From positions 62,001-126,000 of the forward strand of contig NZ_SMSG01000007.1 in assembly GCF_004382795.1 (NCBI RefSeq): 64,000 nucleotides of DNA, read 5' to 3'. Below, one piece after another: positions 8,400 through 16,700 of the stretch. The translations under genes were made by a program, and so were the position numbers. Under the pieces are notes generated by a model. The model saw only the letters and a program-made list of their open reading frames with translations, did no database searches and had not been told where the DNA came from. The first letter of the stretch is position 1; each line of letters opens with the position of its first letter. The DNA is from Cumulibacter soli (GTDB lineage: Bacteria > Actinomycetota > Actinomycetes > Mycobacteriales > Antricoccaceae).

Positions 8400-9713
8400 A
8401 TGACTGTTGTGCACATCGACGCACTGGATGCTGAAGTCAGCATTCCGAGCCCCACCGCCCGACCGAGCACCACCGACAAGGACATCTCCAGTGCCGCGTT
8501 CTGGTCGATACCGTTCGAGGAACGCGACACGACGTTCAAATGGCTGCGGGAGAACGCCCCGGTGTCGTGGCACCAGCCGTTCGAGGGCGCGTATGGCCCC
8601 GACGTCCACTTCGAGCAGGGGTTCTGGGCGGTCGTTAAAGCCGAAGACATCACCTACGTCAGCCGCAATCAGGAGTTGTTCAGCTCCGACCAGCAGATCA
8701 ACAACATCATGCTGCGTCCGCGCTTCCCGCAGGCAATCGGGCGGCCCTCGTTCCTCGAGATGGACCCGCCGATGCACACGCAGTACCGCAAGGTGATGAG
8801 TCAGGCCTTCACCCCTAAGGGCGTACGGCGGATCGACGAGTTGATCAACCAGCGCGCTGCGGAGATCATCGACCGCGTCATCGGCGCCGGTGACATCGAC
8901 TTCGTCGAGGAGGTATCCGCGAAGCTCCCCATGTTGACGGTCGCGGATATGGTCGGCGTACCAGAGAGTCAGGTCGAGGCGTTCGCCAAGGCCGCCGACG
9001 GCTTTGTCGGCGCAAATGATCCTGAGGTGAACGGCGGACGCGACCCGCAGGAGTTCGTTTTCGAGCAGATCGGGATCGTGACGCAGATCGGCCTGGAGAC
9101 GATGGCCTACAAGCGGGAACACCCGGCCGACGACATCGCCACCGCGCTGGTCAACGCCGAACACGTCTTCGGTCGCCCGCTGAACGAGCGCGAGGTCTCC
9201 GCCGTCATGCTGCTGCTGGCCGTCGCGGGCAACGACACCACGAAGCAGACGACGACGCGTACCACGATGTCGCTGTGGGAGAACCCCGATCAGCGCGACT
9301 GGCTGATGGGGGATTTCGAGGGCCGGATCATGAAGTCGATCGACGAATTCGTGCGGCACGGCTCGCCGGTTATCGAGTTCGCACGCACCGCCACCCAGGA
9401 CGTCGAACTACGCGGTCAGGTGATCCCCAAGGGCGACAAAGTCGTGATCTTCTACTGCTCGGGCAATCGGGATGAAGAGGTCTTCGAAAACCCGACGCGC
9501 TTTGATCTGCAGCGTCCAGCATCCGGACACGTCGGCTTCGGCGGCGGTGGGGTGCACTTCTGCCTCGGAAACGGCGTCGCGAAGGCGCAGTTGCGGGCTA
9601 TGTTCAACCAGATCCTGACCAAACTGCCAAAGATGACTATCACCGGCGAACCGGTCCTACTGCAGAGCGAATTCATCAACGGGGTGAAGCACCTTCCGGT
9701 ACATATCCCGTAG
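8400..9713 (+). CDS. Cytochrome P450 (actinobacterial CYP124/125/142-like)
   Basis: A 437-residue soluble P450. The heme ligand is Cys388 in FGGGGVHFCLGNG, the oxygen-activation motif AGNDTT sits at about residues 276-281 in helix I, and the ExxR region falls near residues 315-320. The long N terminus with WFSIPFEERD-like and HWQPFEG segments resembles actinobacterial families that hydroxylate sterols and fatty acyl chains; that is a family resemblance, not an assignment. AGGAG precedes the ATG. Electrons probably come from the ferredoxin encoded just upstream. A strong hairpin follows at 9748. Confidence 0.9.
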   Translation: MTVVHIDALDAEVSIPSPTARPSTTDKDISSAAFWSIPFEERDTTFKWLRENAPVSWHQPFEGAYGPDVHFEQGFWAVVKAEDITYVSRNQELFSSDQQINNIMLRPRFPQAIGRPSFLEMDPPMHTQYRKVMSQAFTPKGVRRIDELINQRAAEIIDRVIGAGDIDFVEEVSAKLPMLTVADMVGVPESQVEAFAKAADGFVGANDPEVNGGRDPQEFVFEQIGIVTQIGLETMAYKREHPADDIATALVNAEHVFGRPLNEREVSAVMLLLAVAGNDTTKQTTTRTTMSLWENPDQRDWLMGDFEGRIMKSIDEFVRHGSPVIEFARTATQDVELRGQVIPKGDKVVIFYCSGNRDEEVFENPTRFDLQRPASGHVGFGGGGVHFCLGNGVAKAQLRAMFNQILTKLPKMTITGEPVLLQSEFINGVKHLPVHIP

Positions 9714-9747
9714 CCGTTACATATCCAGTAAGTAAGCGGCACAACGT

Positions 9748-9780
9748 CGCTGGCGCCGATCAATTCGATCGGCGCCAGCG
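9748..9780. terminator. Perfect hairpin between convergent P450 and SMR genes
   Basis: A 14-bp perfect stem (CGCTGGCGCCGATC and its complement) encloses the loop AATTC. There is no clear T run on either side, so it is a GC-rich terminator-like structure, probably serving both convergent transcripts. Confidence 0.65.
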
Positions 9781-9804
9781 GCGTTTAGGCTTCGTCAGCG
9801 GCGA

Positions 9805-10173
9805 TTATGCTTCCTCAGCCGCAGGTTCGGCGACCGCAGCGCCCTTCTTCGGCGAACCCTCCGGAACCAGTTTGAGGCCAATCACGGCGGCGACGATGCC
9901 GACGATAAACACGATCTTGCCGATAGAGGCCACCTCCTGGCCGGTCGTCATCGCATACGTGACGGTCAGCGCGGCGCCAGTCCCGGTCCACACCGCGTAC
10001 GCCGTCCCAATCGGGATATGGCTTGCCGCATACCCGAGGCCTATCATGCTCACGATGACGGCACCGGCGAACACGAGACTCGGGCCGAGCTTGGTGAATC
10101 CCTCGGAGAGCCCCAGAGCGGTGGCCCACACGGCTTCGAATACGGCGCTGATCAGCAACACGACCCACGGCAT
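9805..10173 (-). CDS. SMR family exporter subunit, longer partner with acidic tail
   Basis: A 122-residue four-helix small multidrug resistance protein. Glu13 in the first helix (VFEAVWATALG) is the conserved proton/substrate site, and GTAYAVWTGTGA marks helix 3. A C-terminal tail of about 17 residues (KKGAAVAEPAAEEA) is absent from its partner. Such proteins act as dimers in the inner membrane; this and the gene 2 nt upstream are the usual paired arrangement of heterodimeric pumps. The sequence is close to SugE/Gdx guanidinium exporters, but specificity is inferred. Confidence 0.85.
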   Translation of the reverse strand: MPWVVLLISAVFEAVWATALGLSEGFTKLGPSLVFAGAVIVSMIGLGYAASHIPIGTAYAVWTGTGAALTVTYAMTTGQEVASIGKIVFIVGIVAAVIGLKLVPEGSPKKGAAVAEPAAEEA

Positions 10174-10175
10174 CG

Positions 10176-10490
10176 CTAGCTCACCGCCTTAAGCCCGATG
10201 ACCGAGCCGACTAGCAGGATCAGCAGCATTCCACGGGCGAGCGTGAGGCGCTCCTGTTTGGTGAAGACACCCCAGAGCACCGTGAGGGTGGCGCCAATTC
10301 CGACCCACACGGCGTACGCCGTACCGGTCGGCAAGGTGCGCATCGCCCAGGCCAGACCGAGCATGCTCACAGTCATCGATATCAGAAACAGTACGGTCGG
10401 ACGCCAGCGAGTAAATCGCTGCGAGGCAGCCAGGGCCGAGGCCCAGACGGCCTCCAGCATCCCCGACGCGATCAGGACGAACCAGGCCAT
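10176..10490 (-). CDS. SMR family exporter subunit (SugE/Gdx-like)
   Basis: A 104-residue four-helix protein with conserved Glu13 (GMLEAVWASAL), a basic first loop (QRFTRWRP), LPTGTAYAVWVGIG in helix 3 and an ending VIGLKAVS. The sequence pattern is strongly SugE/Gdx-like, i.e. guanidinium or related cation export by proton antiport. Lys/Arg are concentrated in loops 1 and 3, suggesting these loops are cytoplasmic, which fits an orientation opposite to its partner. It is the first gene of the two-gene unit. No guanidine riboswitch was recognised in the 130-base leader. Confidence 0.87.
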   Translation of the reverse strand: MAWFVLIASGMLEAVWASALAASQRFTRWRPTVLFLISMTVSMLGLAWAMRTLPTGTAYAVWVGIGATLTVLWGVFTKQERLTLARGMLLILLVGSVIGLKAVS

Positions 10491-10620
10491 GACGTCATCA
10501 CTCCCAGTGAGTCAGTCTTGTCCAGTGCGGGTACTGCTCCCTCGTCCGCGAGCCTCGTAGCGGGCTCCGCTTACCATTCTACCGAGACGGTCCGAGAATC
10601 ACGGGTCAGATCGATCACCG

Positions 10621-11451
10621 TCAGTTTTCGAAGATCACGCCGATCGGCTCGAGTTTCTCTGCTTGGAATCGGTCCTCGGTGCGTCCGTACGCCCAGTAGC
10701 CCGACAGCGATAGGTCAGCACGCGGCACGTCATGCGCCTTGAGCACATCCCGAATCGCCTTCATGCACTCGCGCTCCCCGTGGGCAAACACCGATACTCG
10801 TCCCGCGTCGAACGGATGGGCGGCAACGGCGTCCGACAGCACGCTCACCGAACCGGGCGCCGCGCTACCTCGATGCAGCCAGGTGATCGACATACCGGAG
10901 GGTGCCGTCAACGCTAGCTGGTCCCGCGCGTCGTCGACTTCGAGGTAGACCGCTCCCGTCGCGTCGGGCACGCGGGAGGCCAGTCGCCTGAGTGCGGCGG
11001 CGATCGCGGGAATGGCAGTTTCATCGCCGGCGAACAGGTGCCAGTCGGCAGAGGCGTCCGGAGCGTAGGCGCCGCCGGGTCCACTCAGCACGACAGCGTC
11101 TCCGGGCTTCGCGTTCGCAGCCCAGGGTCCAGCGATTCCCACATCACCGTGCACCACGAAATCGATAGCGATTCGGTCCGGTTCGATCACTGCGAGGGTG
11201 TAGGTGCGAGTGACCGGCAAATCGTCAGGCGCGAGCGATTCACGCAGGGCTGCCACGTCGTACGGCGGCTGCAGCCCGAGTTCCGGTTTGGCGAACCAGA
11301 TCTTCACGTAGTGATCCGTCTTGTCGCCTACCTCGACGTCCGCAATGTTCGGACCGCCGATCCACACGCGGACCATGCGCGGGGCGATCCATTCACTTGT
11401 CAGCACCTCAAGCACCTGCTGCGGGCGGACATTGCGACCTGCACGAGCCAT
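10621..11451 (-). CDS. Siderophore-interacting protein (FAD-dependent ferric reductase, ViuB-like)
   Basis: A 276-residue ferredoxin-reductase-like protein. The FAD-binding motif RTYT is at about residue 80, followed by DFVVHGDVGIAGPWA and the glycine-rich segment GPGGAYAPD. The NAD(P)H half has FAGDETAIPAIAAAL, and the C-terminal ends with LSGYWAYGRTEDRFQAEK, characteristic of the SIP family. These enzymes reduce ferric siderophores in the cytoplasm to free iron. A DtxR/IdeR-like box 29 nt upstream of the start supports iron repression. It stands alone, divergent from the esterase gene. Confidence 0.9.
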   Translation of the reverse strand: MARAGRNVRPQQVLEVLTSEWIAPRMVRVWIGGPNIADVEVGDKTDHYVKIWFAKPELGLQPPYDVAALRESLAPDDLPVTRTYTLAVIEPDRIAIDFVVHGDVGIAGPWAANAKPGDAVVLSGPGGAYAPDASADWHLFAGDETAIPAIAAALRRLASRVPDATGAVYLEVDDARDQLALTAPSGMSITWLHRGSAAPGSVSVLSDAVAAHPFDAGRVSVFAHGERECMKAIRDVLKAHDVPRADLSLSGYWAYGRTEDRFQAEKLEPIGVIFEN

Positions 11452-11480
11452 CTGCGTACTCCTCTACTACCGCGGCCAGA

Positions 11481-11499
11481 ACAAGCAAGGCTACCCTAA
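11481..11499 (-). promoter_or_regulatory. DtxR/IdeR-like iron box
   Basis: Read on the minus strand, TTAGGGTAGCCTTGCTTGT matches the IdeR/DtxR consensus TTAGGTTAGCCTAACCTAA at about 13 of 19 positions, with the left half and centre best conserved. It sits 29 nt upstream of the siderophore-interacting protein start, the expected place for iron-dependent repression. Confidence 0.6.
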
Positions 11500-11591
11500 C
11501 TTTCGTTGGGGGATCCTGAGCCGGGCCTTGGAGTTGACACCACGGTCATCTACTGACACCGTGGACGGGCCGACTTCTGGAGGGCCCATCC

Positions 11592-13178
11592 ATGACCCGA
11601 ATTCGCCGCGCGAGCATCCTGCTGGCTGGCGTGATCGCGGCGGCATTGACGCCGTTGACAACCGCGGGCGCTGAAGAGTCGGTGAACGACGCGGCGACCT
11701 CGTGCGAGGCACTCGAAGGCACGGTCATCAACGCGAAACAGATCGGTGCGGAGACCGACGGCGCCGTGGTCGACACCGCCACGCTCATCGAAGCTGACGA
11801 CCACACACCGGAGTTCTGCGCGGTCGAAGCGCACGTCGATCCGGTGAGCAACGCACCAGAAATCAACATCGCCCTCAACCTGCCCACCGACTGGAACGGC
11901 CGCTCGATGCATTTCGGCGGCGGCGGGTTCAATGGCGTTGTCGTTGACGGATTGGGCAACGTGCCTGGTACAGGCAATGCGCCGACCGATGCCACGCCGG
12001 CCACTCCCCTCGAACGCGGCTATGTGACCTTCGGTAGCGATTCGGGCACGGCAGTCGGCAAACAGCCGGCCGGATCCTTCGCCGTGACCGACGAGGCGCT
12101 CACGAACTACGCCGGTGATGCGGTGAAGAAGACCCGCGACACAGCGATGGTCATCATCAATGACTACTACGCGCAATTACCCGCTCAGCAGTTCTTCGCC
12201 GGCGGCTCCAAAGGAGGGCACGAAGCACTCGTTGCGGCGCAGCGGTACGGCGAGGACTACGACGGGATAATCGCCTACTACCCCGCGGCACAGAACCCAG
12301 CGCTTCCGATCAGCTGGCATGCCACTCTCCAAGCGTGGGACAGCCCCGGCGGTTCGCTCGAACCTGCCAAACAAAAGTTGCTCCACGACTCGGTGCTCGG
12401 CGTCTGCGACGGTCTCGACGGAGTCTCCGACGGGGTTATCTCGGACACTGCGGCGTGCGACACGGCCTACAGCGTGCAGATTCTGCGCTGTGCGGATGGA
12501 ACAGACTCCGGAGATTCGTGCCTCTCGTCGGCGCAGATCAAAACGATCCAGACCGCCGCGACGCCGTTCTACTTCGACTTCAAGCTCGCCAATGGAGTCT
12601 CCTCCGCCGGACCGTACCCCGTACTGCAGGGTGCTGGGCTGGACGAGGACACCATCGACAGCTACACCTATTTCCGCAATGGCACCTGGCCATACTTCAT
12701 CGCACGCGACGATTCGATCGACCCGGCCACGTTCGATTACACAGACTGGAAATCCGAGATCAAGGCCCTCTCGAAGTTGTACGACGCAGTCGATGAGAAC
12801 GTCGATACGTTCCGCAAGGGCGGCGGAAAGCTCATCATCGTGCAGGGCACCACCGATAACCTCGTCCCGCCGTCGATGACCACCTCGTACGTCGAGAAGC
12901 TCGGCGAGCGGTACGGCGCGGGACTGTCAACGTTCACGCGTTACTACATTCAGCCCGGCTACGGGCATGGCGAGGGTGCGTTCGACCTGACCTGGGACTC
13001 GCTCGGAGCGCTCGAAACCTGGGTCCTGGATGACGAAGCGCCGACCGACCCGGTCGCCACCGACGCGAACCCGGATACGCTCGGTCGTCAGATGCCGCTG
13101 TGCGAGTACCCGGCCTGGCCGAAGTACACCGGCGGGGATCAGGACCAGTCCAGCAGTTTTGCCTGCACCACGACGTAG
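11592..13178 (+). CDS. Secreted tannase/feruloyl esterase family hydrolase
   Basis: A 528-residue protein with a Sec signal peptide (basic MTRIRR, hydrophobic stretch, likely cleavage after about residue 27, TTAGA-EES). The nucleophile motif is GGSKGG (Ser206). The catalytic His is probably in QPGYGHGEGAF near the C terminus, and an acid lies in QGTTDNLVPPS. Multiple Cys could form disulfides outside the cell. Family members hydrolyse esters of phenolic acids such as gallate or ferulate. The Cys that normally precedes the nucleophile (CS) is Gly here, so the local active site differs from classic tannases. GGAGG lies near the ATG. Confidence 0.82.
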   Translation: MTRIRRASILLAGVIAAALTPLTTAGAEESVNDAATSCEALEGTVINAKQIGAETDGAVVDTATLIEADDHTPEFCAVEAHVDPVSNAPEINIALNLPTDWNGRSMHFGGGGFNGVVVDGLGNVPGTGNAPTDATPATPLERGYVTFGSDSGTAVGKQPAGSFAVTDEALTNYAGDAVKKTRDTAMVIINDYYAQLPAQQFFAGGSKGGHEALVAAQRYGEDYDGIIAYYPAAQNPALPISWHATLQAWDSPGGSLEPAKQKLLHDSVLGVCDGLDGVSDGVISDTAACDTAYSVQILRCADGTDSGDSCLSSAQIKTIQTAATPFYFDFKLANGVSSAGPYPVLQGAGLDEDTIDSYTYFRNGTWPYFIARDDSIDPATFDYTDWKSEIKALSKLYDAVDENVDTFRKGGGKLIIVQGTTDNLVPPSMTTSYVEKLGERYGAGLSTFTRYYIQPGYGHGEGAFDLTWDSLGALETWVLDDEAPTDPVATDANPDTLGRQMPLCEYPAWPKYTGGDQDQSSSFACTTT

Positions 13179-13251
13179 CGCCCAGCACGCCGCAGAGGTC
13201 GCGACGAGTCCAAGGCTGTTTCTGGTCGCTCGCGTGCCATAGAGTCGGCCC

Positions 13252-14199
13252 ATGACCAGCACGCTCACGATCGACGCCGAGGCCTATCGCGCAGAGTTGA
13301 TCGGATTCTGCTACCGCTACTTCGGTTCGTACGCCGAGGCTGAGGATGCCGTACAAGAAACGATGGTCCGCGCGTGGCAGAACGCCGGTGGTTTCGAGAA
13401 CCGATCGTCGTTACGGACGTGGCTGTACAAGATCGCGACGAATGTGTGCCTCGACATGCGACGAGCCCCGCAGCGTCGCTCATTGCCGATGGATCTCAGC
13501 GCTGCCGGGGATATACCGGTCGACGGGAGCGCGTTGACCACTCGAGGCGAGGACGTCTGGGTCGGCCCCATCAGCGATGCCGCTTGGTCGTTCCCGGGCG
13601 ATCCTGCCTCCGCTATCGAGATGCGCGAGAGCGTCCGGCTGGCATTTGTCACTGCATTGCAAGTCCTTCCGGCACGCCAGCGGGTCATCCTGATTCTGCG
13701 CGATGTGTTGGCCTGGTCGGCGCAGGAGTGCGCGGATTTGCTCGACGTATCGGTGACCGCGGTCAATTCAGCGCTCCAGCGCGGCCGCAAAGCGATGGCG
13801 CTGAGAGAGGCGCCGCAATCGTCCGACACAGACGTTCAGGCACTCCTGACGAACTATGTGCGCGCATTCGAAGCGTATGACGTGGAGCGGCTGGTATCAC
13901 TGCTGCGCGAGGACGCCCAGTTCAGCATGCCGCCGTACGATCTTTGGTTCTGCGGTGCAGCGAACATCGAACGCTGGTGGCGCGGCCCCGGGCAGATCTG
14001 CCGCAACTCACGCACGATCATCGTCGGCGCGAATGGGCAACCCGCCGTGGCGGTCTATCACGATGTCGGCGACGGGCGTTGGGAACCATTCGCGATCCAC
14101 GTACTCGACCTGGAGGATGGACGGATCAGCGCGATCACACATTTCATGGGGCCGACGGTCTTCACCGAGTTTGGTTTGCCCGAGGAAATCACCGAATAG
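13252..14199 (+). CDS. ECF sigma factor with C-terminal SnoaL-like domain (SigG/SigX5-type)
   Basis: A 315-residue sigma factor. Region 2 includes FCYRYFGSYAEAEDAVQETMVRAW and SLRTWLYKIATNVCLDMRR (about residues 20-75). Region 4 includes LPARQRVILILRDVLAWSAQECADLLDVSVTAVNSALQRGR (about residues 140-180). The last 120 residues form a SnoaL/NTF2-like domain (ALLTNYVRAFEAYDVERLVSLLREDAQFSMPP), which in such sigma factors regulates activity in cis instead of a separate anti-sigma. The RibD-type reductase 73 nt downstream is a probable target. It lacks the WLPEP/NPDKL marks of the ECF41 group seen at 49066. Confidence 0.87.
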   Translation: MTSTLTIDAEAYRAELIGFCYRYFGSYAEAEDAVQETMVRAWQNAGGFENRSSLRTWLYKIATNVCLDMRRAPQRRSLPMDLSAAGDIPVDGSALTTRGEDVWVGPISDAAWSFPGDPASAIEMRESVRLAFVTALQVLPARQRVILILRDVLAWSAQECADLLDVSVTAVNSALQRGRKAMALREAPQSSDTDVQALLTNYVRAFEAYDVERLVSLLREDAQFSMPPYDLWFCGAANIERWWRGPGQICRNSRTIIVGANGQPAVAVYHDVGDGRWEPFAIHVLDLEDGRISAITHFMGPTVFTEFGLPEEITE

Positions 14200-14272
14200 T
14201 TTCGGTTGCCGATGAGTTTCGCATCCGGACGTCGTCTACCCCCTGACAGCAACTTCCGAGAAAGGAACCATC

Positions 14273-14833
14273 ATGAGCCGCAACGTCACCGCCCACCTGT
14301 TCCACTCCGTTAACGGCGTCGTGGAGAACCCACACCTGTGGCAATTCGACGCGTTCGGCCCCGAGGAGGGGCAGATGATGGGCGAGACGATCATGCCCGT
14401 CACCGACACCATCATCGGCCGCAAGTTGTGGGAAGAGTGGAAGGACTACTGGACCTCCGACGAGTACGCCGCAGGCGACGACCCCTTCGCCGGCTGGATC
14501 AACCCGGTGCGCAAACACGTCGTGACCTCGACGCTCAGCGGGGAGCTGCCGTGGAACAGTGTCGCGATTGATGGCGACCCTGTTTCCTACGTGCGCGCCC
14601 TGCGGGAGCAGGACGGCGGACCGATCGCCGTTTCCGGGGGAATCGAGACCGTTCGCACGTTATTTCTCGGCGGAGTCATCGACGAACTGGTGCTGACCAC
14701 GCACCCCGTCATCACCGACGAAGGACGCCACCTCTTCGATGCGATCCCGACGACGCGATTGACGTTGCTCAGCGCCACCGCGACCAGCGTCGGTAACGCG
14801 GTCCTGCGCTACGGCTTGCGAACTGCCGACTAG
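14273..14833 (+). CDS. Dihydrofolate reductase family protein (RibD C-terminal fold)
   Basis: A 186-residue protein of the RibD-C/DHFR-like fold. Typical features are the opening VTAHLFHSVNGVVENP, the central IIGRKLWEEWKDYW, KHVVTSTLSG, and the nucleotide-site segment GGPIAVSGGIETVRTLFLGGVIDELVLTTHPVI. Members bind NADPH; many are uncharacterised proteins found beside ECF sigma factors with SnoaL domains, as here. GAAAGGAACC precedes the ATG. It is not the essential folate reductase, which is shorter and has different motifs. Confidence 0.85.
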   Translation: MSRNVTAHLFHSVNGVVENPHLWQFDAFGPEEGQMMGETIMPVTDTIIGRKLWEEWKDYWTSDEYAAGDDPFAGWINPVRKHVVTSTLSGELPWNSVAIDGDPVSYVRALREQDGGPIAVSGGIETVRTLFLGGVIDELVLTTHPVITDEGRHLFDAIPTTRLTLLSATATSVGNAVLRYGLRTAD

Positions 14834-14948
14834 TCACGCGGCTCACCTCCCGGACGCGCCGATCTGGCTACGAATCCGGGCAACCCGCGGCCGCTGGCAT
14901 CCGATCTTGGGACTCTTTCGCCAGGGTAGGTCCCGAGTCTTACAAAAG

Positions 14949-15011
14949 ACGCAGTGAAATCGGCCAGGCATCTACGAGAGTGCGATGCCTACCCGATTTC
15001 GCTGCGTTTTT
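14949..15011. terminator. Long bidirectional terminator-like hairpin
   Basis: A 15-bp outer stem (ACGCAGTGAAATCGG with CCGATTTCGCTGCGT, one GU pair) and a 7-bp inner stem (AGGCATC/GATGCCT) surround an 11-nt loop. TTTTT follows on the plus strand and a run of A precedes it, so it can terminate in both directions. It ends 62 bases before the next gene. Confidence 0.8.
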
Positions 15012-15073
15012 GGCGACCAGGACGGCCGCGAGTGCCCCCCGTGGCGACCGCGGGCTCGGAGTCAGCGCCATGA

Positions 15074-16591
15074 TTGAATGCCGCGATGGGTGAATTCGAA
15101 CAGATGACGCTGCGCCGTGCCGTGCTGGTCAAATCGGCAAACGCGCAGGCAACGCTGTTTGCGCCCGATCTCGAACCCACCTCCGTGACGATCGGCGACC
15201 ACCTGCGGTTCGGGATGCCTGCGGCGCGGCGATATCCCGTCGTCTACCGCACCGACGACCCATCGACGTATTGGCTACTCGATGCCTCGCAGCTTCCAGC
15301 GCCCGACACGCGAGTCCCCGGCGTTGACGTCCCTGAGCCGCAGAGCCCACTCGTGTTGCCCGGAGATGCGGAGTTGGCCTGCCCAGCACCCGGAGTGGCT
15401 GCTTATCTGCGGTTGTTGGCCGACGGCGCCGATGCGCGCTTGGGCTCGTCGCCGCATTCGCGGCAGCTACAGGCATTCGTCCTTCGCGCAGAGCAGTTGA
15501 GTCGACACGAGTTCGACCGGATCGCACGCCTATCGCGCCAGGTAATCGATGATGCACTGATCGAGCACGTGTTTGCCCTCGGCGGGACACGATCTGTCGA
15601 GGCGATCCGCCCCGCAGTAGACCGCTTCAACTACTCGGACGATTCCCCGTCCGAACGACTGCTACGCGCGGCGTACCTGGCATGGGCCCACGTGAGCCAC
15701 CGAGCCTCCGAAGACCCCGAGCCGAGCACGGTGCAGCTCACTCCCGGCGACGACCTGGCCCTCTCGGCGCTGCGAGGGTGGGTTACGGTGTGTGGCCCAC
15801 TTCCCGGACTCAACATTCCGATGCTCGATGACCCGGATGCGCCGTACGCCGTACGTGCTGAACCGTCGGTTGGCACGACACCCCCATCGCCCCGTTCGCG
15901 GCGTCCCACGCCACCCAACCAGCGCCGCTCCACCCCACGAAATCTGTCGGCCCGGACGTCGCCCAGACCACAGCGTCCCGCGCCTCCGGCGTCCCACCGG
16001 CGACCCTCAGTGCGCGGCGCTGCTGGCCGCCCCGAGCCCGAGCGTTCGGGATTCCGGTTCTGGCGGCGTAAACCTGCCGCGTCATTGGTTCCGCCGGGGG
16101 CCACCGCCGACCAGCTGCTGTGGGATTCTGCGGTCGAGAAGCATGACGGGGTACTGCGCGATTACCTCGCATACGAGATCGATCCGAGCCTCATCCTGGC
16201 GTTTCCCGCGATCCTTGACGTTCAGGTACCGCAGACCCGCGCGTTTCACGACGCGTTGGAGCGCGCTACGGCGTTACGCACTGACGCCGGACCGCAGGAC
16301 TCATCTCACGCACGGGCATACGTCGACGCGGTGACGGCCCTAGGGCACGCCTGGCAGGACGCGCAGCAGTACTCCCGACAATCCGGGCGCGACTATCTGC
16401 CGCCCGACGAGGCGCGCACGTTCGATAGGGCGGCAAGGCTGCTCTCGCACGCCGAAGCAACCACCGGGCCTGAGAGCGCCAGCTACCGCCGCGCAGCTGG
16501 CGAACTGCTGTCGCGTGGCCCATTCGCGAGGGTGACCCAACGCGCCGCGGGCGCCTTAGAGCGCGCGGTGCGCGGCGAACTCGAGGCGTAG
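15074..16591 (+). CDS. Hypothetical protein with proline/arginine-rich linker
   Basis: A 505-residue soluble protein not recognised. Three parts are visible: an N-terminal region (about residues 1-270) with mixed structure; a disordered linker (about 275-330) dense in Pro, Ser and Arg (PRSRRPTPPNQRRS); and a helical C-terminal domain (about 345-505) starting ATADQLLWDSAVEKHDGVLRDYLAYE and containing a long helix with ATALGHAWQDAQQYSRQSGRDYL. No signal peptide, membrane segment or enzyme motif was found. The TTG start has GGAG about 11 nt upstream; ATG 15086 is an alternative. Base composition matches its neighbours. Confidence 0.7.
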   Translation: MNAAMGEFEQMTLRRAVLVKSANAQATLFAPDLEPTSVTIGDHLRFGMPAARRYPVVYRTDDPSTYWLLDASQLPAPDTRVPGVDVPEPQSPLVLPGDAELACPAPGVAAYLRLLADGADARLGSSPHSRQLQAFVLRAEQLSRHEFDRIARLSRQVIDDALIEHVFALGGTRSVEAIRPAVDRFNYSDDSPSERLLRAAYLAWAHVSHRASEDPEPSTVQLTPGDDLALSALRGWVTVCGPLPGLNIPMLDDPDAPYAVRAEPSVGTTPPSPRSRRPTPPNQRRSTPRNLSARTSPRPQRPAPPASHRRPSVRGAAGRPEPERSGFRFWRRKPAASLVPPGATADQLLWDSAVEKHDGVLRDYLAYEIDPSLILAFPAILDVQVPQTRAFHDALERATALRTDAGPQDSSHARAYVDAVTALGHAWQDAQQYSRQSGRDYLPPDEARTFDRAARLLSHAEATTGPESASYRRAAGELLSRGPFARVTQRAAGALERAVRGELEA

Positions 16592-16647
16592 CACGGATCG
16601 ACAGCGCACCGCGCACCAGCGATATCCGAGCGCCGGCAGCGATCCGA

Positions 16648-16663
16648 GAGTCAGTACTGACTC
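16648..16663. repeat. Perfect 16-bp palindrome between convergent genes
   Basis: GAGTCAGTACTGACTC is perfectly self-complementary and lies between the convergent 3' ends of the unknown gene and gatD. It has no T run; it could be a weak terminator hairpin or a protein site. Confidence 0.45.
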
Positions 16664-16700
16664 CAGGTGACTCTAAGAATAGCGGCGTGCCAGCGTGAGG

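Noticed and set aside
8382-9359. 325-residue minus-strand frame over the P450
   Set aside because: It is the complement of a clear P450 and shows no recognisable domain.
10491-10620. Guanidine riboswitch ahead of the SMR pair
   Set aside because: The leader contains GCTACGAGG and GGACGAGG, but no paired ACGR hairpins of the guanidine-II class nor the conserved ykkC core were found.
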